Assembly: GCA_027306995.1 (NCBI GenBank)
Contig: DAHUXS010000011.1
Location: forward strand, 1-64,000
Length of the DNA stretch: 64,000 nt
From: Lysobacter sp.
Lineage (GTDB): Bacteria > Pseudomonadota > Gammaproteobacteria > Xanthomonadales > Xanthomonadaceae
Direction: 5' to 3'
Below are positions 50,819-59,417 of this stretch, one piece after another (the stretch's first letter is position 1; each line of letters opens with the position of its first letter). A program made the position numbers and the translations under genes. Below the pieces are notes generated by a model. The model was not told the DNA's origin and did not search any database. It saw only the letters and a program-made list of their open reading frames with translations.

Positions 50819-53299
50819 TTACGCCACCGCCCGCGGCGACTGCTGTTCGCGTGCGACCAGGTCGCGGTAGCCGGCGGAACGCAGCTCTTCCGGATCGAAG
50901 TCGTCGACCATGATGGTGTCGAGCGTCATCGTTCGCAGTTCGCGCAACTGATCGGCTTCCTCGGACGAGATCCAGCCTTCGCGTACGCCTTCGACCAGCT
51001 GGTCTTCGAACTCCAGCGCTTCGATGTCGCTGTTCTTCAGCGCCTTCATGAACTTGCGTTCGACAGGTTCCGCCATCACGAACTTCGGCAGGTAGCTGAT
51101 GATGCGGCCGGCCGGATTGTTTTCGCTGGGCGTGGTGAACACGCCTTCGGCCAGGCGATCGCGCGCGTCGGAAGGCGTCATCAGCAGGCTCGCCACCTTG
51201 TGGCCGAGGCGATCGCTCGGCGCCTGCGCACGACGACCCCAGGGGAAGATGATCGGCCATAGCAGCCATGCCACCGGACGCACCGGGAAGTTGCGCAGGG
51301 CGCCCGACAGTGCGGTTTCGATCTTGTTGACGGCGTCGTGGAAGGCCCAGGCCAGTAACGGCTGGTCGCTCGCCGGACGACCTTCGTCCTCGTAGCGCTT
51401 GAGCATGCTGCTGGCGATGTAAAGCTCGCTCAGCACATCGCCGAGGCGACCCGACAGCGATTCCTTGAACTTCAGCTTGCCGCCGAGCATCAGCATCGAG
51501 ACGTCGGCCATCACCGCGAGGTTGGCAGAGTAGCGGTTCATCTTGCGGTAGTAGCGGCGCGTGTAATCGTCGCCCGGCGCCTTGCCGAACCGCGCCCAGC
51601 TCAGGCCGAACCACAGGCTGCGCACGGCATTGGAAATCGCCGCGCCGATGTGTCCGAACAGCGCGCCGTCGAAGGCGCTGATGCGTTCGTTGGCGTCGGC
51701 GATCTGGGTCGCCTTCATTTCCTTCATCACCCACGGATGGCAGAGGATCGCGCCCTGGCCGAAGATCATCAGCGAGCGCGTCATGATGTTGGCGCCTTCC
51801 ACCGTGATCGCCACCGGCGAGGCCTGCCAGGCGCGACCGGCGAAATTGCGCGGACCGAGGATGATGCCCTTGCCGCCGATCACGTCCATCACGTCCTTGG
51901 CGACTTCGCGACCCATGGTCGTGCAGTGGTATTTGGAGATGGTCGACGGGACCGCCGGGTTCTCGCCGCGCGCGACCGCTGCAGCAGTCGCCTGCGACAG
52001 CGCGCTGATCGCGTAGGCGTGGCCGCCCATGCGCGCGAGCGCTTCCTCGACACCTTCGAAGCGACCGATCGACAGGCCGAACTGCTTGCGGATGCGCGCA
52101 TAGCTACCGGTGACGACCGCGCCCATCTTGGCGCCGCCGCTGGCGGTGGAGGGCAGGGTGATGGAACGGCCGATCGACAGGCATTCCATCAACATGCGCC
52201 AGCCTTGGCCGGCGTAGTCTTCGCCGCCGATCAGCTGCGACAGCGGCACGAACACGTCCTTGCCGCGGATCGGGCCGTTCTGGAACGGCGAGTTGAGCGG
52301 GAAGTGGCGACGACCGATTTCCAGGCCTTCGCTGTCGCGCGGCACCAGTGCTAGCGAGATGCCGATGTCCTTCTTGTCGCCGAGCAGGCCATCCGGGTCG
52401 TACATGCGGAAGGCCACGCCGATCAGCGTCGCGACCGGCGCCAGCGTGATGTAGCGCTTGTTGAGCGTCATGCGCACGCCCAGCACCTTGGCGCCGTTCC
52501 ACTCGCCGCTGCAGACGATGCCGTAGTCGGGAATCGATGTTGCATCGGAACCGGCGAACGGACCGGTCAAGGCGAAGCACGGCACTTCGCGACCATCGGC
52601 CAGGCGCGGCAGGTAATGCGCCTTCTGCTCGTCGGTGCCGTAATGCATCAACAGTTCCGCCGGGCCCAGCGAATTGGGCACGCCGACGGTCGAGCTCACC
52701 ACCGATGAAATCGATGCCAGCTTCTGGATCACCTTGTGGTTCATCAGTGCCGAGAAACCGAGGCCACCGTATTCCTTCGGAATGTTGAGGCCGAAGAATT
52801 TGTTGCGCTTGACGTAGTCCCACATCTGTGGCGGCAGGTCGGCGCGGACATGGTCGATCTCCCAGTTGTCGACCATGCGGCACAGCTCTTCGCACGGGCC
52901 ATCCAGGAATGCCTGTTCCTCTGCGCTCAGTTCCGGCTTCGGCAACTTCAGCAACTGCGACCAATCAGGCATGCCCGAGAACAGCTGTCCCTCGAAACCA
53001 ACCGTGCCGGCTTCCAGTGCGGTGCGCTCGGTGTCGGACAACGGCGGCAGGATGCGTGTATAGAACTTCAACAGCGGTGTCGTCACCAACGATTTGCGGA
53101 TCCCCGGCACCAGCAGCGGGATCGCCACGATCGCGGACAGCACGACCAGGACAATCGTCAGCGTGGAATTGCCGCCAAAGAACCATGCGACCAACAGGAA
53201 TGCCGCAGTCAGCGCCGACCACAGCGCCAGGCTCCAGCGGTGATAGGCCGCGATACCGATAGCGATCACGATGGCGAGGAGGGGGAGGACGATGCTCAT
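50819..53299 (-). CDS. fadE: Acyl-CoA dehydrogenase FadE
   Basis: First step of fatty-acid beta-oxidation: acyl-CoA to trans-2-enoyl-CoA, FAD-linked. 826 residues from ATG 53299 (MSIVLPLLAIVIAIGIAAYH), with GGAG upstream; FadE normally has about 815. Two or three N-terminal membrane helices (to residue 70) precede the dehydrogenase core: FALTGPFAGSDATSIPDYGIVCSG, VTGSYARIRKQFGLSIGRFEGVEEALARMGGHAYA, KYHCTTMGREVAKDVMDVIGGKGI, then a FadE-specific C-terminal region with FATPSENNPAGRI-type text. Divergent from a TetR gene, which is likely its regulator. Confidence 0.95.
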   Translation of the reverse strand: MSIVLPLLAIVIAIGIAAYHRWSLALWSALTAAFLLVAWFFGGNSTLTIVLVVLSAIVAIPLLVPGIRKSLVTTPLLKFYTRILPPLSDTERTALEAGTVGFEGQLFSGMPDWSQLLKLPKPELSAEEQAFLDGPCEELCRMVDNWEIDHVRADLPPQMWDYVKRNKFFGLNIPKEYGGLGFSALMNHKVIQKLASISSVVSSTVGVPNSLGPAELLMHYGTDEQKAHYLPRLADGREVPCFALTGPFAGSDATSIPDYGIVCSGEWNGAKVLGVRMTLNKRYITLAPVATLIGVAFRMYDPDGLLGDKKDIGISLALVPRDSEGLEIGRRHFPLNSPFQNGPIRGKDVFVPLSQLIGGEDYAGQGWRMLMECLSIGRSITLPSTASGGAKMGAVVTGSYARIRKQFGLSIGRFEGVEEALARMGGHAYAISALSQATAAAVARGENPAVPSTISKYHCTTMGREVAKDVMDVIGGKGIILGPRNFAGRAWQASPVAITVEGANIMTRSLMIFGQGAILCHPWVMKEMKATQIADANERISAFDGALFGHIGAAISNAVRSLWFGLSWARFGKAPGDDYTRRYYRKMNRYSANLAVMADVSMLMLGGKLKFKESLSGRLGDVLSELYIASSMLKRYEDEGRPASDQPLLAWAFHDAVNKIETALSGALRNFPVRPVAWLLWPIIFPWGRRAQAPSDRLGHKVASLLMTPSDARDRLAEGVFTTPSENNPAGRIISYLPKFVMAEPVERKFMKALKNSDIEALEFEDQLVEGVREGWISSEEADQLRELRTMTLDTIMVDDFDPEELRSAGYRDLVAREQQSPRAVA

Positions 53300-53314
53300 G
53301 GCGGCTCCGCTGGA

Positions 53315-53330
53315 ATTCAAACAATTGAAT
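53315..53330. promoter_or_regulatory. Candidate operator in the fadE leader
   Basis: Inverted repeat ATTCAA-ACAA-TTGAAT about 16 bases upstream of the fadE ATG. It suits a small TetR-type dimer, and such a regulator is encoded divergently. Another palindrome (CCGTACGG) is at 53441-53448 near the tetR start. Confidence 0.4.
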
Positions 53331-53467
53331 GAATGAACGCGAGCGTATACCAACCCCGCGCCCTTTTCCATACTTATACGTATTGAGAAGAATTCGCGAT
53401 CGTCAAGCTGCAGTGCAGCACCATACGCACTTTGACGGAACCGTACGGAGTGTGCTTACACTGGGCC

Positions 53468-54070
53468 ATGACAAACCAGATCGCATCGATTTCCGGCAAG
53501 GCGGATCGCGCCGGCCGGCTGAGTGCCGACGATTGGTCGGCCGCGGCCCTCCAGCAGATCGGAGAACAAGGTGTCCCGGCGTTGGCGGTCGAACCGCTGG
53601 CCCGTCGACTCGGCGTGACCAAGGGCAGCTTCTACTGGCATTTCCCGACGCGCGATGCCCTGCTGCAGGCCGCGCTCGATCGTTGGGAGCAATACGAACA
53701 GGCGCAGGTGTTCGACCGCCTCGAGTCGATCGGCGATCCGCGCGCGCGCCTCGAACAGTTGTTCCAACTCGTTGCCCACGATGACGTCTCGCATGTCATC
53801 TATGGCCAGCTGTTGCGCGCGATGGACAACCCCATCGTGCAACCGGCAGTCACGCGCATTTCGCGCCGCCGCCTGGAATGGGTCACCGATTCGTTCCGTC
53901 GCGCCGGCTTCGACACCGACACCGCGCGCTATCGCGCCCGGTTGGTGTATTCAGCCTACATCGGTTTCCTGCAGCTCAACCTGCAGCTGCCGCAGGACCG
54001 GCCGCCCAAAGAAGAATATGAAGCGTATGTCGCCCACATGATGGCGACATTGATTCCAAAACAAAAGTGA
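53468..54070 (+). CDS. TetR-family transcriptional regulator
   Basis: 200 residues from ATG 53468 (MTNQIASISGKADRAGRLSADDWSAAA). N-terminal helix-turn-helix: ALQQIGEQGVPALAVEPLARRLGVTKGSFYWHFPTRDALLQA, i.e. the TetR DNA-binding signature with the recognition helix GVTKGSFYWHF. The remaining 150 residues are the ligand domain. Divergent to fadE, 168 bases between starts, and 6 bases upstream of pckG, which it may co-express with. Ligand (acyl-CoA?) is inference. Confidence 0.92.
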   Translation: MTNQIASISGKADRAGRLSADDWSAAALQQIGEQGVPALAVEPLARRLGVTKGSFYWHFPTRDALLQAALDRWEQYEQAQVFDRLESIGDPRARLEQLFQLVAHDDVSHVIYGQLLRAMDNPIVQPAVTRISRRRLEWVTDSFRRAGFDTDTARYRARLVYSAYIGFLQLNLQLPQDRPPKEEYEAYVAHMMATLIPKQK

Positions 54071-54076
54071 GGGGAC

Positions 54077-55852
54077 ATGAGCGAATACAAACGGAGCGCG
54101 TCGAGCCTTGATGCATTGAACCAATGGGTACTGGAGGTCGCGCAACTCGCCAAGCCGGACCGCATCCACTGGTGCGATGGCAGCGATGTCGAGAATGACG
54201 CCCTCGTCGCGCAGATGCTGGCAGACGGCACGCTGATCAAGTTGAACGAACGGACACATCCCGACAGCTATCTGCACCGCTCGCATCCCGATGATGTCGC
54301 GCGCGTCGAACACCTGACCTTCGTCTGCACCAGCGACCGCGACGATGCCGGCCCCAACAACCACTGGATGGCGCCCGACCAGGCGCGCCAGCAGATGAAG
54401 TCGTTGTTCGATGGCTGCATGAAGGGCCGCACCATGTACGTGGTGCCCTATTGCATGGGTCCGATCGATTCGCCGCTGTCGCGTTGCGGCGTCGAGATCA
54501 CCGACTCGCCCTACGTGGTCGCCAACATGCGCATCATGACGCGCATGGGCGCTGCGGCCCTGGCGCGCATCGAGCGCGAGGGCAGCTTCGTGAAAGGGTT
54601 GCATTCCACCGGTGAACTCGATCCCGATCGCCGTTTCATCATGCATTTCCCCGAAGACCTGGAAATCCAGTCCTTCGGTTCCGGCTACGGCGGCAATGCG
54701 CTGCTCGGCAAGAAGTGCCATGCCTTGCGCATCGCCTCGCACCAGGCGCGCAAGGAAGGCTGGCTCGACGAACACATGCTGATCCTCGGCATCGAGAACC
54801 CGAAGGGCGAAACGCATTACGTCGCCGCGGCGTTCCCCAGCGCCTGCGGCAAGACCAACCTGGCGATGCTGATTCCGCCGGAGGGCTATCGCAAGGACGG
54901 CTGGAAGATCTCCACGATCGGCGACGACATCTGCTGGATGCGCCCGGGCAAGGACGGTCGTCTCTACGCCATCAATCCGGAAGCGGGTTTCTTCGGCGTC
55001 GCACCGGGGACGTCGGAAAAATCGAACCCCAACGCACTGGCATCGATCCAGCAGAACACCATCTTCACCAACGTCGCCGTCACCGACGACAACCAGCCGT
55101 GGTGGGAAGGACTCGACAAGCGCGTGCCCGTCACCGATTGGAAGGGCAATGCCTACGACGCGTCCGCGACGCATCCGGCAGCGCATCCCAACTCGCGCTT
55201 CACCGTGAGCGCGAAGGAATGCCCGTCGTATTCACCGCACGCTGAAGATGCCCAGGGCGTTCCGATTTCCGCGATTGTGTTCGGTGGCCGTCGTGCATCA
55301 CTGGTACCGCTGGTGTTCGAGGCCCGCGACTGGACGCATGGCGTGCTGGTCGGCGCCGCGATGGGTTCGGAGACGACGGCCGCCGCGACCGGTGCGGTCG
55401 GCGTGATGCGCCGTGACCCGATGGCGATGAAGCCGTTCTGCGGCTACAACTTTGCCGACTACTTCGATCACTGGTTGTCGTTCGACAAGCCGGGGGCGAA
55501 GCTGCCGAAGATCTTCCACGTCAACTGGTTCCGCAAGGGCGAGGGCGGCGATTTCCTGTGGCCCGGCTTCGGCGACAACATGCGCGTGCTCGAGTGGATG
55601 CTCAAGCGTGTCGATGGCGCCGCGGGCGCCGTCGAAACACCGATCGGCAACCTGCCGGATCCCGTCGACATCAACCTCGACGGCGTCGAGCTGACGGCCG
55701 AGGCCCGCGAGAAGCTGTTCGGCTATGACAGGGCAGGCTGGGCTTCCGAGTTCGAGCACATTGGGGAGTACTTACAGGAGTACGGCGCGCGGATGCCGGA
55801 TGCTTTGAACGGGGAACAAACACGCATTACGCACGAGCTTTCAATCGGTTGA
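54077..55852 (+). CDS. pckG: Phosphoenolpyruvate carboxykinase (GTP)
   Basis: Oxaloacetate + GTP to PEP + CO2 + GDP, the entry to gluconeogenesis. 591 residues. Signature motifs of the GTP class: AAAFPSACGKTNLAMLIPPEGY (P-loop with the reactive Cys at about 257), ICWMRPGKDGRLYAINPEAGFFGVAPGTS, FTNVAVTDDNQPWWEG, and FGGRRASLVPLVFEARDW. GRTMYVVPYCMGPIDSPLSRCGVEITDSPYVV is also typical. Starts 6 bases after the tetR stop. Following it is 200 bases of AT-rich DNA to the TonB receptor genes. Confidence 0.97.
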   Translation: MSEYKRSASSLDALNQWVLEVAQLAKPDRIHWCDGSDVENDALVAQMLADGTLIKLNERTHPDSYLHRSHPDDVARVEHLTFVCTSDRDDAGPNNHWMAPDQARQQMKSLFDGCMKGRTMYVVPYCMGPIDSPLSRCGVEITDSPYVVANMRIMTRMGAAALARIEREGSFVKGLHSTGELDPDRRFIMHFPEDLEIQSFGSGYGGNALLGKKCHALRIASHQARKEGWLDEHMLILGIENPKGETHYVAAAFPSACGKTNLAMLIPPEGYRKDGWKISTIGDDICWMRPGKDGRLYAINPEAGFFGVAPGTSEKSNPNALASIQQNTIFTNVAVTDDNQPWWEGLDKRVPVTDWKGNAYDASATHPAAHPNSRFTVSAKECPSYSPHAEDAQGVPISAIVFGGRRASLVPLVFEARDWTHGVLVGAAMGSETTAAATGAVGVMRRDPMAMKPFCGYNFADYFDHWLSFDKPGAKLPKIFHVNWFRKGEGGDFLWPGFGDNMRVLEWMLKRVDGAAGAVETPIGNLPDPVDINLDGVELTAEAREKLFGYDRAGWASEFEHIGEYLQEYGARMPDALNGEQTRITHELSIG

Positions 55853-55955
55853 CACGTACGGTCGTTTTTCAAGATTGCATTTAGATAGCAGATATCTAGA
55901 TATACCTTTACTGAATAAAACGGCCCTTGTGAATGATGAATGGCCGATTAGAATC

Positions 55956-55984
55956 TTGTTAAAGAATTGTTTCTGAAACATAGT
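55956..55984 (+). promoter_or_regulatory. Promoter of the first TonB receptor gene
   Basis: -35 TTGTTA (55956-55961), 17-bp spacer, -10 CATAGT (55979-55984). The same sequence, TTGTTAAAGAATTGTT...CATAGTC, precedes the second receptor gene with an identical 17-bp spacer. Confidence 0.65.
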
Positions 55985-56056
55985 CCCGGAGTCGGGTATT
56001 GCCAATCAGGCAATACCTGCACGCTTTTTGTTCTCACACCCATGGGGTTCAAATCA

Positions 56057-59000
56057 ATGGCATCCATTTCAATCAAGTCGGGCTTCAAGCGTAGTGCCCT
56101 GACGGTTGCGCTCGGTCTCTGCTTCGCAGGCGCCGTCCACGCCCAGTCCACCACCGGTTCCGTGTACGGCAACGCCGCACCGGGCGAAACCATCACGTTG
56201 GTCAGCGAAACCGGTTTCGCGCGCACCGTCACTGCGGATAGCAGCGGTCGTTACAACGCCGGCAATCTGCCCGTCGGCAATTACACCGTCACCGCCAAGA
56301 AGGGCGACGAGGTCGTCGGCACCAAGCAGATCCTGGTGAAGGTGAGTTCGGGTACGGAAGCATCGTTCGCCGGCGCACAGGCTGCCCCGAGCAACGAGCT
56401 CGGCACGATCACAGTGACCTCGACCGGCGCCGGCATCGACGTGACGCAGGTTGACTCGCGCACGGTCATCACCGCGAAGGACTTGGCCGTGCTGCCGGTT
56501 GCGCATAGCGCCGAAGCCATCGCGCTGCTGGCCCCGGGCACCGTCAAGGGCAGTGGCTACTTCGGTAATGGCAATGAGGTGTCGTTCGGCGGCGCCGGCG
56601 TGACTGAGAACGCGTACTACATCAACGGCTTCAACGTGTCCGATCCGCTGGCGAATATCGGTGGTCTCGGTTTACCGTATGGCTCAATCGCCCAGCAGGA
56701 AACCTACACCGGTGGTTACAGCGCCATGTACGGTCGTTCTGATGGTGGCGTGATCAGCCAGGTCGGCAAGCGCGGTACCAATGACTGGCACTTCGGCGGT
56801 CAGGTGACCTGGCGCCCGAAGGCCCTTGCCTCGACCCCGAAAAATATCAATTACCCCTCTCCCACCGGTCCGAGCGGCGTTTCTGGCAGCTATCCGGGTG
56901 AGACGGATTCCACCTGCACCCCGGCGGTTGCGGGCCAGTACTGCTGGAGTTATCCGACTGGCGGCGGCTTGTACCGCGATCGCAGCAAGGACAAGCTGTG
57001 GAATACCACCTACGACGCCTATATCGGTGGTCCGCTGGTTCCCAACAAGCTGTTCTTCTTCCTGTCGGCCGAGAAGTCGAAGGATTCCTACGTCAGCACG
57101 GGAACGAATAACCCGGGATCGGCACGTTCCTACATCGACAGCCCGTCGACCAAGGTCTACGGCAAGATCGACTGGAACATCAACGATTCCAACATTTTCG
57201 AACTGACCGGCATCAAGGAAAACGACCATTCCAGTGGTTCGCGCTACTCGATCTACGATACAAACACGGGCGCATACGGTACCGATGCCGCTTATCTGGG
57301 CAATGCGACGCCGACGAAGCAGAACACCTTCGTCTACATCGCCAAGTACACCAACTACCTGACCGACAACCTGAACTTCTCGGTGACGTACGGCAAGGAC
57401 GTGGTCCATAACCCGACCATGCTGGCGTTCAATTCGCCACTTCCGTACATTTCCAACACGCTCTATATCCCGACCGCCTATATCCCGGCAGGTGGTCTGA
57501 GCTTGCCGCAGGTCTCCAATTCGGGTGCAACGCCGGATGCCAGGCTGCAGGCCACGGGCGTGCGCTTCGACGTTGAATACAAGATCGGTGCGCACCAGTT
57601 GCACGGCGGTATCGATAACATGACCTACACCGCGCAGGGTCAGGGCGCCGCAACTTCCGGCCCCGGTTACTACTGGAGCTATCGCCCGAATGGCGTGAAC
57701 GTGCGTCAGTACTTCTTCAACACCCAGGCTTCGATGTCGGTGGTGCAGAAGGCGATCTATCTGGAAGACAACTGGCAGATCACCGACCGCTTCCTGCTGA
57801 AGGCAGGCTTGCGCAGTGATGATTTCAACAACAAGAATAGCGCCGGCCAGAGCTACGTCCACGAGAAGCACCAGCTCGCGCCGCGCGTCGGCTTCGCTTG
57901 GGATATCAAGGGCGATTCGACGATGAAGCTGTTCGGCAACGTTGGTCGCTACTATCTGGCCCTGCCGAATGAAGTTGCCATCCGTGGTGCTTCACCGTCC
58001 ACCTATTACTACCAGAACTACACCTATACCGGTGTCGATGGGAATGGCCAGCCGACCGGCCTGACGTACCTGCCGAACCCGAACACCGCAAACGGCGGCT
58101 ATTCGGGCAATAACGAGTTCGGCCAGGTGCCAGATCCGTCCTCGATCGCCTCCAAGAACCTGAAACCGCAGTATCAGGATGAGGCCATCCTCGGCCTCGA
58201 CTACCAGTTCAGCAAGAAGTGGGTGGCTGGTGCGAAGCTGACCTATCGCAAGATCGGCACGATCATCGACGACTGGTGCGATACCAGCTTCATCGCCGAC
58301 AAGCTAGATGCCTCGGGCCTGGGTTCCGCGAACTACAACATCTCGGGCTGCTACATCATCAACCCGGGGCGCACCAACGTGTTCCACGTCGCCAAGGCCG
58401 ATGGTTCGGGTTACACCGACGTCAGCATGACCAATGCGGATCTCGGTTTCGGGAATTTGAAGCCGGTCCGCAAGTACCAGGCGCTGGACCTGTACTTGGA
58501 GCATCCGTTCGACGGCAAGTGGCAGGCGCGCGTGGACTACACCTGGAGCCGCAACCCGGGTAACACCGAGGGCCAAGTGCGTTCCGACATCGGTCAAACC
58601 GACGTCTCCAAGACCGAGGACTGGGATTCCGCAGGCCTGATGGCGTATTCCTATGGCTATATGGCCAATGATCGTCGTCATGCCCTGCGCATGCGCGGCA
58701 TGTATCAGTTCGCTCCGGAATGGCTGTTGACCGGCAAGCTGCTGGTGCAGTCGGGCGTGCCGAAGAACTGCCTGGGCTACTACTTCAATGACAGTGACCC
58801 GATCGGTTATGGTTCGGCCTACCACACCTGTTTCAACCAGCCGTCGCCTCCGGGCAAGGAACACGGTCCGTGGACGAAGCAGCTGGATCTGGGCATCGTC
58901 TACCGTCCGAAGTACTTCAACAAGAAGCTGACGGTGGCAATGGACGTGTTCAACATCACCAACGATCGCAAGCCGCTGCAATTCGATCCGACCTTGGAAG

Positions 59001-59110
59001 CAAGCTCGAATCCGGACCATGGCGATGGCACCATCTCGCAAACGTACGGAATGCCGCTGTACTTCCAGTCGCCGCGTTATGTGCAGTTGAGCGTGAGCTA
59101 CGACTACTAA
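56057..59110 (+). CDS. Oar-like TonB-dependent receptor, copy 1
   Basis: Outer-membrane active transporter, 1017 residues. Start ATG 56057 (MASISIKSGFKRSALTVALG) with GGGG nine bases before it; signal peptide cleaved at VHA-QSTTG. Order: carboxypeptidase-like beta-sandwich (TGSVYGNAAPGETITLVSETGFARTVTADSSGRYNAGNLP), plug domain (VDSRTVITAKDLAVLPVAHSAEAIALLAPGTVKGSGYF and YYINGFNVSDPLANIGGLG), and a large barrel ending PRYVQLSVSYDY. No TonB box is obvious. Oar-like proteins are common in Xanthomonadaceae; ligand unknown, the long extracellular loops suggest peptides or polysaccharides. Confidence 0.93.
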   Translation: MASISIKSGFKRSALTVALGLCFAGAVHAQSTTGSVYGNAAPGETITLVSETGFARTVTADSSGRYNAGNLPVGNYTVTAKKGDEVVGTKQILVKVSSGTEASFAGAQAAPSNELGTITVTSTGAGIDVTQVDSRTVITAKDLAVLPVAHSAEAIALLAPGTVKGSGYFGNGNEVSFGGAGVTENAYYINGFNVSDPLANIGGLGLPYGSIAQQETYTGGYSAMYGRSDGGVISQVGKRGTNDWHFGGQVTWRPKALASTPKNINYPSPTGPSGVSGSYPGETDSTCTPAVAGQYCWSYPTGGGLYRDRSKDKLWNTTYDAYIGGPLVPNKLFFFLSAEKSKDSYVSTGTNNPGSARSYIDSPSTKVYGKIDWNINDSNIFELTGIKENDHSSGSRYSIYDTNTGAYGTDAAYLGNATPTKQNTFVYIAKYTNYLTDNLNFSVTYGKDVVHNPTMLAFNSPLPYISNTLYIPTAYIPAGGLSLPQVSNSGATPDARLQATGVRFDVEYKIGAHQLHGGIDNMTYTAQGQGAATSGPGYYWSYRPNGVNVRQYFFNTQASMSVVQKAIYLEDNWQITDRFLLKAGLRSDDFNNKNSAGQSYVHEKHQLAPRVGFAWDIKGDSTMKLFGNVGRYYLALPNEVAIRGASPSTYYYQNYTYTGVDGNGQPTGLTYLPNPNTANGGYSGNNEFGQVPDPSSIASKNLKPQYQDEAILGLDYQFSKKWVAGAKLTYRKIGTIIDDWCDTSFIADKLDASGLGSANYNISGCYIINPGRTNVFHVAKADGSGYTDVSMTNADLGFGNLKPVRKYQALDLYLEHPFDGKWQARVDYTWSRNPGNTEGQVRSDIGQTDVSKTEDWDSAGLMAYSYGYMANDRRHALRMRGMYQFAPEWLLTGKLLVQSGVPKNCLGYYFNDSDPIGYGSAYHTCFNQPSPPGKEHGPWTKQLDLGIVYRPKYFNKKLTVAMDVFNITNDRKPLQFDPTLEASSNPDHGDGTISQTYGMPLYFQSPRYVQLSVSYDY
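57841..57954 (+). repeat. 114-bp block identical in both TonB receptor genes (copy 1)
   Basis: Identical, base for base, to 61169-61282 (CGCCGGCCAG ... GGTCGCTACTA). Flanking codons differ. It encodes AGQSYVHEKHQLAPRVGFAW onward. A recent gene-conversion tract between paralogues is the simplest reading. Confidence 0.85.
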
Positions 59111-59133
59111 GAAGTACCGGTAGTTGCGTTACC

Positions 59134-59164
59134 AAACGGCCACCTTACGGGTGGCCGTTTTTTG
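59134..59164 (+). terminator. Terminator of TonB receptor copy 1
   Basis: 11-bp stem AAACGGCCACC / GGTGGCCGTTT, loop TTACG, then TTTTG. The same stem is found after copy 2. Confidence 0.9.
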
Positions 59165-59236
59165 TTGCGCAGCAGCATGTGCTGACGTGATGGAAACGAA
59201 TTACATACGAAACTTAAACAAGGTAATTAAATTTTG

Positions 59237-59252
59237 TGATTCTGATCACAAT
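59237..59252 (+). promoter_or_regulatory. CRP/CLP-like site upstream of TonB receptor copy 2
   Basis: TGTGATTCTGATCACA reads TGTGA-N6-TCACA, the exact half-sites of a CRP/Clp dimer, with the centre about 70 bases before the -35 of the next receptor gene. In Xanthomonadaceae the homologue Clp responds to cyclic di-GMP. Confidence 0.65.
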
Positions 59253-59310
59253 TACTAATACGCTTGTCAACCAGAATGTAAAAAATGAAACCTGAATGGA
59301 TGCGATCGAC

Positions 59311-59339
59311 TTGTTAAAGAATTGTTCCTAACGCATAGT
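59311..59339 (+). promoter_or_regulatory. Promoter of the second TonB receptor gene
   Basis: -35 TTGTTA (59311-59316), 17-bp spacer, -10 CATAGT (59334-59339); nearly identical to the promoter of copy 1. Confidence 0.65.
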
Positions 59340-59417
59340 CGGGCAGTCGCGTCGCTCGCTCAAGGCAGTGCGCCGGCGGAAATTCAATGTGTTTCCACAC
59401 CCATGGGGTTCAAATCA

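Larger units (their letters stand above)
59165..59417 (+). other. AT-rich region between the two receptors
   Basis: No gene. Seen: AT-rich stretch (59200-59290) with TTGTGATTCTGATCACAATTAC, then the shared promoter and the ACACCCATGGGGTTCAAATC leader common to both receptors. CRP-like TGTGA-N6-TCACA at 59237-59252 is visible. Confidence 0.6.

Noticed and set aside
55858..56056. Cobalamin or other riboswitch ahead of the TonB receptors
   Set aside because: AT-rich leader without any aptamer block; only a promoter pair and a shared leader sequence are seen.
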